NCBI RefSeq assembly: GCF_000757885.1
Contig: NZ_JQCR01000003.1
Location: 1,116,001-1,180,000 of the forward strand
Direction: 5' to 3'
DNA from: Paenibacillus wynnii
Lineage (GTDB): Bacteria; Bacillota; Bacilli; Paenibacillales; Paenibacillaceae
Length of the DNA stretch: 64,000 bases
Numbering within the stretch: position 1 is the stretch's first letter; each line of letters starts with the position of its first letter. Shown here one piece after another: positions 17,655 to 24,390 of this stretch. The translations under genes were made by a program, and so were the position numbers. Under the pieces are notes generated by a model. The model worked only from the letters and a program-made list of their open reading frames with translations. It had not been told where the DNA came from and searched no databases.

Positions 17655-19121
17655 TTAATGCATCGACGTCTGACTCTTGTGCTGAATGATAACTCGCTTG
17701 ATAAAGAATGAGAGGATCAGACCCGCAAACGCAATGATCATGCCAAATATAAAGGCGTTTTGTACACCCTGTGTGAAGGCTGCTAATAAGTGAACTGGAT
17801 TTTGGGGATCTTCTACTCCGGATAAGTAGCTTTTAGAACCGGCTGTCATAATACTAACCGCGAGCGCAGTACCAATGGCACCGGCTACCTGTTGCAGAGT
17901 ATTCATAATAGCCGTACCGTCCGGATACAGTTCCATCGGTAATTGATTAATACCATTCGTTTGTGCCGGCATGAATACCATGGATACGCCGATCATCAGC
18001 GCACTATGCAGTACGATTACGAATATTACCGTTGAAGTGGCAGTGATACTGGAGAAGAACCACAAGGATACCGCTATTATCACCAATCCCGGAATGACCA
18101 GCCATTTAGGACCGTATTTATCAAATAAGCGGCCCATGAGCGGTGACATCAATCCGTTAATTAGCCCGCCGGGGAGCAGTAGTAATCCAGCCTTGAAGGC
18201 CGAGTAGTTCTGTCCTTGCTGTAAATACATCGGTAGAATCAGCATAGCGGACAGAATAACCATCATACAGATTAAGACCATCAACAAACCGACTACAAAC
18301 ATTGGATATTTAAAAGCGCGCAGGTTGATCATCGGCTGCTTCATGGATAGCTGACGGAAAACAAACAAACCAAGAGCGATAACGCCTGCTACCAATGAAA
18401 TTATAACTTTAGGATTTGACCATCCTTCTGCTTCACCGGCACTGCTAAAACCATACACAATCCCACCGAAACCTATGGAGGACAGTACAATAGACATTAT
18501 ATCAATACTTGGCTTCGTCACCTTCGTTACATTCTGCATATAGATAATACCGAAGAACAGAGCAATAATAAGGAACGGCAAGGACAACCAGAATATCCAA
18601 TGCCAGCTTAGGTTTTCAATCAGCAACCCTGCAATCGTAGGGCCGATAGCCGGAGCAACCATAATGACAAGACCGATCATCCCCATGGCCGCGCCCCTTT
18701 TTTCAGGAGCTATAATGACAAGTATAGTATTGAACATGAGCGGCAGAAGGAGTGCTGTCCCCATCGCCTGAACTACTCTAGCGGTAAGTAAGAAACCAAA
18801 GGTTGGAGATATGGCCGCCAAAAAAGTTCCCAGAATGGACAAACATAATGCGGCAACAAACAGCTGTCTCGTAGTAAACCACTGTAACAGCAGCCCGGAA
18901 ATAGGGACTAGTATTCCTAAGGTAAGCAGATATGCTGTTGTTAGCCATTGGGCTGTAGAAGGTGTAATATCCAGGACCTTCATCAAGTCGCTGAGTGCGA
19001 CATTTAATGCCGTTTCACTAAACATTCCAATAAATCCACTGAGCAGCAGTGAAATTAAGATGGGAATGGTACGAAACTTTCTTTCTTCAATAGGTTGTGT
19101 TCCTTTTAATCCAGCTTCCAC
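17655..19121 (-). CDS. MFS drug-efflux transporter, DHA2 family (LmrB-like)
   Basis: 488 residues with about fourteen hydrophobic segments. It begins ILISLLLSGFIGMFSETALN, has LTTAYLLTLGILVPISG in helix 2 and the antiporter motif C in VAPAIGPTIAGLLIENLSW. The sequence style is that of Bacillus LmrB-like multidrug pumps. It lies 32 bp downstream of a TetR gene of the LmrA/YxaF type, reproducing the lmrAB arrangement that confers lincomycin/puromycin efflux in B. subtilis. The identity as LmrB is an inference from layout and style. Confidence 0.92.
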   Translation of the reverse strand: MEAGLKGTQPIEERKFRTIPILISLLLSGFIGMFSETALNVALSDLMKVLDITPSTAQWLTTAYLLTLGILVPISGLLLQWFTTRQLFVAALCLSILGTFLAAISPTFGFLLTARVVQAMGTALLLPLMFNTILVIIAPEKRGAAMGMIGLVIMVAPAIGPTIAGLLIENLSWHWIFWLSLPFLIIALFFGIIYMQNVTKVTKPSIDIMSIVLSSIGFGGIVYGFSSAGEAEGWSNPKVIISLVAGVIALGLFVFRQLSMKQPMINLRAFKYPMFVVGLLMVLICMMVILSAMLILPMYLQQGQNYSAFKAGLLLLPGGLINGLMSPLMGRLFDKYGPKWLVIPGLVIIAVSLWFFSSITATSTVIFVIVLHSALMIGVSMVFMPAQTNGINQLPMELYPDGTAIMNTLQQVAGAIGTALAVSIMTAGSKSYLSGVEDPQNPVHLLAAFTQGVQNAFIFGMIIAFAGLILSFFIKRVIIQHKSQTSMH

Positions 19122-19153
19122 TCTTGTATCCTCCTGATATGTGTTTTTTCTCT

Positions 19154-19732
19154 TTAGCCAAGCAATACAGGAATCATCTTAGCCGCTGCAAGCAACGGGC
19201 CTTCATCCCGGTAAGTAAGTGTCTGAAGCAGCGCTCCCTCAAATAAAGAGATGACAACGGAGGCCTTATCCGCAGCAGACCGTTCCTCAACACCTTCTTC
19301 CATGAGTCGAAGCATAACGACATCCTGCCAGTCTTTAAAAACGGATTGACATGCGGATCTCAGTTCCTCACTAATACAGGATGTCTCCACCGCTAACCAG
19401 AAACTGAAGGGAACTATTCCCTTAAACGACGTTTGCACCGCATCCATCGCCATTCCTTGAATAAATTCCACCATCGCTTCTGTTGTGCTCCCACTGATTT
19501 CGATATGGTTCCTTAGCTTCTGAGCAACAACTTCACTAGTACGGTTAATACAGGTTAAAGCCAGTTCCTCCTTCCCTTTTGGGAAATAATGATATAAGGA
19601 ACCCTTAGGGGAATCACTATCCTTAATAATCTGATTCAGACCTGTTGCGTGATAGCCTTGTGTGAAGAACAATCTTGAAGCCGTATCGAGAATCGCCTCA
19701 CGTGAGTTAGGCTTGTTGGACATGCCTGACAC
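19154..19732 (-). CDS. TetR family regulator, LmrA/YxaF-like
   Basis: 192 residues. The helix-turn-helix region ILDTASRLFFTQGYHATGLN with DSPKGSLYHYFPKGKEELA is characteristic of the LmrA/YxaF/QacR-like branch. The C-terminal part (ISLFEGALLQTLTYRDEGPL) matches the ligand domain of that branch. It precedes an LmrB-like exporter in the same transcript and probably represses both. GGTCTA, a plausible half-operator, occurs just upstream at 19753, but no full palindrome is evident. Confidence 0.92.
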   Translation of the reverse strand: MSGMSNKPNSREAILDTASRLFFTQGYHATGLNQIIKDSDSPKGSLYHYFPKGKEELALTCINRTSEVVAQKLRNHIEISGSTTEAMVEFIQGMAMDAVQTSFKGIVPFSFWLAVETSCISEELRSACQSVFKDWQDVVMLRLMEEGVEERSAADKASVVISLFEGALLQTLTYRDEGPLLAAAKMIPVLLG

Positions 19733-19872
19733 TTCCTTTACAGTTATAACGATTGGTCTACATAATATAAAACCATACCTTGTTACAATTCGTCAATCAA
19801 ATTTTAATTAAATTTTAAAATACGAGGGCTTGAAACGTATGATAACTCTTTTCCAATACCCTAACTAAAAAA

Positions 19873-19888
19873 CGAGCCGTTAGGCTCG
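19873..19888 (-). terminator. Terminator of the small gene ending at 19891
   Basis: CGAGCC-GTTA-GGCTCG followed on the minus strand by TTTTTTAG. Confidence 0.8.
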
Positions 19889-19890
19889 CC

Positions 19891-20229
19891 TCAATCGATT
19901 ATATACATGAATAATATCTTCTCCACGGACGAGGCAAAGCTCTTGCCAGCACCCCAATCTATTTTAAAATACTTACTGCCTGAGCTCCCTACCGAAATTA
20001 ACCGAACATTAGTGACTCCCTGCAAATTATCAATAATGATCACAAGTCCTGCCTGATTACCAGATCTGTGAAAATAACGTTCATAAATCAATGTGCCTAT
20101 AGATAGATCTGGCCCCATATTATTTAGTTCCTCATGAATTAACTCTGTATTCTCCCCCAGCCCAGCCTTGACTAAAGACAGGGCTTCTACCGGAGAGAGA
20201 CTAAGATTGAAGCTATGTATAACAGACAT
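19891..20229 (-). CDS. Small conserved protein, DUF6054-like
   Basis: 112 residues, no signal or membrane segment. It contains LSPVEALSLVKAGL, GTLIYERYFHRSGNQAGLVI and SSGSKYFKIDWGAGKSFASS. The pattern recalls the small Firmicute family I know as DUF6054, but I could not compare directly, so the name is tentative. It is monocistronic with a terminator immediately downstream. Function unknown. Confidence 0.7.
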   Translation of the reverse strand: MSVIHSFNLSLSPVEALSLVKAGLGENTELIHEELNNMGPDLSIGTLIYERYFHRSGNQAGLVIIIDNLQGVTNVRLISVGSSGSKYFKIDWGAGKSFASSVEKILFMYIID

Positions 20230-20268
20230 CCCAACACCACCTTATCAACTATTTTTTATACCTTCAAC

Positions 20269-20808
20269 TCATGAACCTGAATCTACATCTCCAACTACAT
20301 TCCAGCGATGCCGGTATTTCTCCAAACGGGGATGAACACGGGTAGGTGCAGCAGAGAGCAGCAGGCGCAGCTTCACGATCCACTCTTCGAAAGAAGAAAA
20401 GGAGGCGAACTGATTAGCCATCTCGGGGGTTAGATAGAGAAAATAAGGAGACGGATAGACGTCGGAGATATGACGGAGCGCAGAATCAATAGGTGTATAT
20501 TTCTTGCGCTTTCCTTCCAATCCCTCCACTGTAATGTAGGAACGCCCCTGCTCCCGTTTCCACTCATGCAGACGGTCCTCTCTCTTATGAAAAGAGAGCA
20601 CAGGCTCTTTTGACATCCGTCTTACAGTTTCCTCATGCAGTGGATATAGGACAAGCTTGGTAAACTGGAGATCTACGGCTGCCTTTGCCGCGACTTGCAG
20701 CTCTTGGTCAGTTATATGTTCAAATGAGTCGTAAAATACTAGTGTTCCTTTACGTTGTTCTACCAGCGACTCGTAACCAAAAGGGACTTGCTGAGTGTCT
20801 CGTTTCAT
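20269..20808 (-). CDS. Conserved protein of unknown function
   Basis: About 179 residues, cytosolic, basic. The ATG at 20808 has AGGAGG 6 bases upstream and starts MKRDTQQVPFGYESLVEQRK; the longer frame to 20913 runs through the terminator of the preceding operon and is rejected. Segments such as TLVFYDSFEHITDQELQVAA and LQFTKLVLYPLHEETVRRMS have a nucleotidyltransferase-like feel, but I cannot assign a family. It is separated from the polyketide operon by a strong terminator, so it is not part of it. Confidence 0.7.
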   Translation of the reverse strand: MKRDTQQVPFGYESLVEQRKGTLVFYDSFEHITDQELQVAAKAAVDLQFTKLVLYPLHEETVRRMSKEPVLSFHKREDRLHEWKREQGRSYITVEGLEGKRKKYTPIDSALRHISDVYPSPYFLYLTPEMANQFASFSSFEEWIVKLRLLLSAAPTRVHPRLEKYRHRWNVVGDVDSGS

Positions 20809-20873
20809 CGTAATCCTCCTGATTGTAATATATATACAGCATATCATGCGACATATGGGTGCGTACAATTCTT

Positions 20874-20920
20874 CGTAAAAAAAGCAATAACGAAAGCCAA
20901 ATCCAATCGTCATTGCTTTT
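20874..20920 (-). terminator. Terminator at the end of the polyketide operon
   Basis: Arms AAAAGCAAT and ATTGCTTTT, with an ACG/CGT extension, are followed on the minus strand by TTTTTTT. It lies 11 bp past the stop of the phosphopantetheinyl transferase. Confidence 0.85.
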
Positions 20921-20930
20921 CATATTGATA

Positions 20931-21728
20931 TTACTGAAGCTGTAATCCTCTCTCTTCAACTTCAGCCTCTATAGGGACGAACTCCGTAAGCTTATCATTC
21001 ACTCCCGAGCAGGTCTGTGCCGATTGTTCTCGGCAGCGGCGGAGGAATACCTCAGCCAAGTCCGAGGATCTTACAACCAAACATTCACCAGGAAAACGGG
21101 AATCTGTTGAGCAAGCAGTAAGCTTATAACTGGAGTCAAGTGAATACTGCTTGAAGTAAACCGGGTTTCCGTTCTTAGGAGAAGCTAATTCAGAATTCAT
21201 TGAACTCTCATTTGAAAAAACAGATCCCAACGGAACCGTTATACCAATTCCCTCCATCTTTAGATAGCTCTCTTTCCGCGTCCACAACTCATAGAAATAC
21301 TGCTTCTGTTCATTGGGATTCAAGGAAAGGTACTTCTGCATTTCTGAAGGTGACATTGTATATCTAGGAAGGGAAGGATTTACAACACCCATCTTCTGAA
21401 TATCAATACCGACACGATGGCCTTTTCGACCCACAATCCCAACAACCCAGTTCCCGGAGTGTGAGAGGTTAAATTCCCATGGTTCACGCATATGTTGAAG
21501 CCGCGGCTTTCCAAACACTCCTTTTTCAATACGAATTTCATCGTTACGCAGTCCCTCGATATCCATGGCGATCAATCGAACCATAATATCTCCGATTATA
21601 GATCTCCGCAAATCATCCTCACGTTTCAGCCGTCTGCTCACGAGCCTGTGCTCTGATGATAGGTAAGGCAGAAGCTCCGATATTGAAAAGGCAGATCCTG
21701 ATCCAAGTGACACTGCTATGACCTGCAT
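20931..21728 (-). CDS. 4'-phosphopantetheinyl transferase, Sfp type
   Basis: About 265 residues. Transfers the phosphopantetheine arm of CoA to the Ser of carrier proteins. Family motifs are present in order: the N terminus MQVIAVSLG, FNLSHSGNWVVGI, VGIDIQKMG and LWTRKESYLKMEGIG. Sfp has GIDIE in the third; here the last acidic metal ligand is Gln. The ATG at 21728 has AGGAGG 11 bases upstream and gives a normal Sfp-like N terminus; a TTG at 21782 would overlap the previous gene without a ribosome binding site. It is the last gene of the operon and would activate the carrier domains of the two synthases encoded upstream. Confidence 0.9.
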   Translation of the reverse strand: MQVIAVSLGSGSAFSISELLPYLSSEHRLVSRRLKREDDLRRSIIGDIMVRLIAMDIEGLRNDEIRIEKGVFGKPRLQHMREPWEFNLSHSGNWVVGIVGRKGHRVGIDIQKMGVVNPSLPRYTMSPSEMQKYLSLNPNEQKQYFYELWTRKESYLKMEGIGITVPLGSVFSNESSMNSELASPKNGNPVYFKQYSLDSSYKLTACSTDSRFPGECLVVRSSDLAEVFLRRCREQSAQTCSGVNDKLTEFVPIEAEVEERGLQLQ

Positions 21729-21757
21729 GGACTCTAACGCCTCCTTCTTATTCTGCT

Positions 21758-22690
21758 TCACTTCGGGATGGACCGAAACCAACTTAATGTTTCTTTGACA
21801 GCTTCTGGGTGTGGTGTAGCTGCATACGACGGAAATCGCTTCGTGAATTTAGCCTCATTTAACATTAAGGGATACTGAAATTCATACAGAAGCTCATGAA
21901 ATTCTTTGGCTTCCTTGTCGAAGATTCCGGCCAATCCAACAGCCCAGCTAGGCAAGGTTCTGCTTTTCCTAGAACTGCCCGCCGCATCTTGAACAATATT
22001 GAGAAATTGCTGTCCCTCCATTGCCCCTCCACCCGACACATGCCATTCTCCGCTTTCGCCGCTATCAGCTAGCAGCACAGCCGCCTTAGCGGCATCCCGG
22101 ATATAGATTAGATCATGCGGTACATGCAGATTTCCCGGCCAGGAGATGGTTTTGGCCTTTAACGCGCCCGTAAATATGGGACCAAATACTCTATTGGTCA
22201 CGTTTGGACCGTAATAATCGGGGTAGCGAGGGATCACATAACGGAAACCTTGACTGCCTGCTTGCTCTTTCAATAATTCCTCCAGCTGATTGCGGAGTTT
22301 ACCCTTACGAGTTAGTGCCGCTTTGGGATGATCCTCATCAGCAGGTACATATTGAAATTTACCGTAACCGTAGACGTTCCCCGGAAATACAAGGTGTTGA
22401 TTGGGCTTAAGGCTTTGGGTAATACGCTTGAGTGCCTGCGGCATAACCGAATACCAATCCTGATAAGGCACGTTTAAACAAAAGTACACCGTCTTAACAC
22501 CACTTAATAGTGGTTCCAGCGTTTGATCCACCTTAATATCAAAGGGTCTCATCGTAAGGTGAGATGCCTTAAGGCTGGTTAAAGCCTCTTTTGAATGATG
22601 ATAGGTAGCTGTCACGGCCTTTCCTTTGGACAAAAGCTCTTCCGTAATCGCCAATCCTAGTCCACCATTCCCCCCAATAACAAGGTTCAT
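21758..22690 (-). CDS. NAD(P)-dependent epimerase/reductase of the extended SDR family
   Basis: 310 residues. The dinucleotide loop GGNGGLGLAITEELL is at the N terminus, HLVFPGNVYGYG lies in the catalytic region and VPRYPDYYGP-like text (VIPRYPDYYGPNV) is where extended SDRs have their substrate loop. It overlaps the preceding oxoamine-synthase gene by 4 bp and shares its transcript. In this setting it most likely reduces a keto group of the released amino-ketone. Epimerase or dehydratase action cannot be excluded. Confidence 0.85.
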   Translation of the reverse strand: MNLVIGGNGGLGLAITEELLSKGKAVTATYHHSKEALTSLKASHLTMRPFDIKVDQTLEPLLSGVKTVYFCLNVPYQDWYSVMPQALKRITQSLKPNQHLVFPGNVYGYGKFQYVPADEDHPKAALTRKGKLRNQLEELLKEQAGSQGFRYVIPRYPDYYGPNVTNRVFGPIFTGALKAKTISWPGNLHVPHDLIYIRDAAKAAVLLADSGESGEWHVSGGGAMEGQQFLNIVQDAAGSSRKSRTLPSWAVGLAGIFDKEAKEFHELLYEFQYPLMLNEAKFTKRFPSYAATPHPEAVKETLSWFRSIPK

Positions 22691-24384
22691 ATCATTACAG
22701 GCTCCTTTTCCAGAGATTGTATTCCTTTAGCTACCAGCTTGACCGTCCACTCGATCTGCTCCCGTGAATGATTGGCAGTAATGAAAAAGCGGACACAGGC
22801 TGCTTCTTCAGGAACGGCAGGGTAAAGTATCGGATATACGTTAATTCCTTCCTGATACAAATACTCAGTAAGTTGGAGAGTGCGGTCAGAGCCGCCAACA
22901 ATAATCGGGATAATCGGTGTGTCGCAGCTTAATCCCGTTTGTAATCCAAGCAGCTTGCATTGCTCCAGAAATAACTTAGCGTTTTGCTGAAGCCTCTGTA
23001 CCGGAGCAGGATCTTTTTCTAAAGATTGAATCACTGCAAGTGCTGCCGCCGCATTCGCCGGTGTAATCCCCGCACTAAAAATAAATCCATCCGACAAGTA
23101 TTTCAAAAACTGAATCATGGCAGCTGAACCGGCGGCATATCCTCCACAGCTGGAGAAGGATTTACTGAGTGTGCCCATCAATATATCTATTTCTGAAGGA
23201 GACACCCCATGGTATTCGCAAATCCCTCTGCCTGTAGCCCCTATTGTTCCAATCGAATGAGCTTCATCAATATAGAGCATGGCTTGATGTTTCTTCTTCA
23301 CCTCAATAAATTTAGGCAAATCCGGGATGTCCCCATCCATACTGTAGATCCCTTCTATAACAATTAAGGCACGGCGGCGATGGCTTCTTGTACGAGTTAA
23401 AATTCGATCTAGTGCCTCCCAATCATTGTGAGGAAAAGATACCCTTTGAGCTCCCGACAATAGGCAGCCTTGAATCAAGCTGTTGTGAGACAGCTCATCA
23501 TGAAGTACGATATCATCTTTACCTACAAGCTTCGCTATCGTCGACACATTGGTCGCATGCCCGGCTGTGTAGACCAGAGCATCCTCTGTTCCAACAAACC
23601 GGGATACAGTAGCCTCGAGCTCCCCATGAAGCGGAATCTCACCGGATAACAATCGGCTGGCAGATACAGATGTTCCATATTCAGCCACTGCCTCTTGAAC
23701 TGCGGTAATCATTTGAACGTCGCCTGCATAACCAAGATAATTATAGGACGAGTAATTAATATAGGGTTTACCATCCATTAGAACTGTATCCGTATTAATT
23801 CCTTGCCGTAGTCTGAAATAAGGATTGACTGCACCCGCCGAATCGATTCGTTTTTTCAGATCGACATATTCGGGGAATTGCTGTACATCAAATTGTGGTT
23901 GAACCAGTGACAGAGAAATAATCTCCTCTTCAGGTTGCCTTACAGTAGGTTCAAGCTTTTTAATCGGCGTTAGCTCTTTAGTACTGTCAATCAGATCTAT
24001 AAGCTCATTAATCGATAGATCAGTTACTTCCAGAGGAAGGATGACCTCTTGGTCGGGATACCGCTTTCTGAGCTCACTTTGAAGCTCCATCATCATCAAC
24101 GAATCAAATCCGAGCTCACCCTTAAGTGAATCGGTAACCCTCAATTCGCTAAGGGGATAAGCAGTAATTCGGCTTACCAGCTGCATGACTTCATTCTTAA
24201 CATTCTTTACAGCTGAGATCGAAGGAGAACCGTTCTTTATTTCATATTCATGCTGAGACGTCAATTTCTGTATGTTTATTGTTCCTGGAGGACCGTTAGC
24301 AAGCATCACCTGGCTTTGCAGCTCCAGAGCGTTCGATTGTTTCCTCACTATTTCTAAAAGCTGATCCAACAAACGTTGTTCCAT
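22687..24384 (-). CDS. Carrier protein fused to alpha-oxoamine synthase (PLP enzyme)
   Basis: 565 residues. Residues about 1-35 form a helical docking segment (LLDQLLEIVRKQSNALELQS). Residues about 60-135 are an acyl carrier domain with the phosphopantetheine Ser in LGFDSLMMMELQ. From about 165 on is a class II PLP aminotransferase-fold domain like BioF, KBL and serine palmitoyltransferase: NYSSYNYLGYAG, DELSHNSLIQG, DEAHSIGTIGATGRG and the PLP Lys in GTLSKSFSSCGG. Such enzymes condense an acyl thioester with an amino acid, losing CO2, to give an alpha-amino ketone; PigH of prodigiosin synthesis is a comparable carrier-fused case. It would release the polyketide chain of this operon. Confidence 0.93.
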   Translation of the reverse strand: MEQRLLDQLLEIVRKQSNALELQSQVMLANGPPGTINIQKLTSQHEYEIKNGSPSISAVKNVKNEVMQLVSRITAYPLSELRVTDSLKGELGFDSLMMMELQSELRKRYPDQEVILPLEVTDLSINELIDLIDSTKELTPIKKLEPTVRQPEEEIISLSLVQPQFDVQQFPEYVDLKKRIDSAGAVNPYFRLRQGINTDTVLMDGKPYINYSSYNYLGYAGDVQMITAVQEAVAEYGTSVSASRLLSGEIPLHGELEATVSRFVGTEDALVYTAGHATNVSTIAKLVGKDDIVLHDELSHNSLIQGCLLSGAQRVSFPHNDWEALDRILTRTRSHRRRALIVIEGIYSMDGDIPDLPKFIEVKKKHQAMLYIDEAHSIGTIGATGRGICEYHGVSPSEIDILMGTLSKSFSSCGGYAAGSAAMIQFLKYLSDGFIFSAGITPANAAAALAVIQSLEKDPAPVQRLQQNAKLFLEQCKLLGLQTGLSCDTPIIPIIVGGSDRTLQLTEYLYQEGINVYPILYPAVPEEAACVRFFITANHSREQIEWTVKLVAKGIQSLEKEPVMI

Positions 24385-24390
24385 GGCAAG

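Noticed and set aside
19741..19780. Operator for the LmrA-like regulator
   Set aside because: Only a half-site (GGTCTA) is visible, without a convincing inverted partner.
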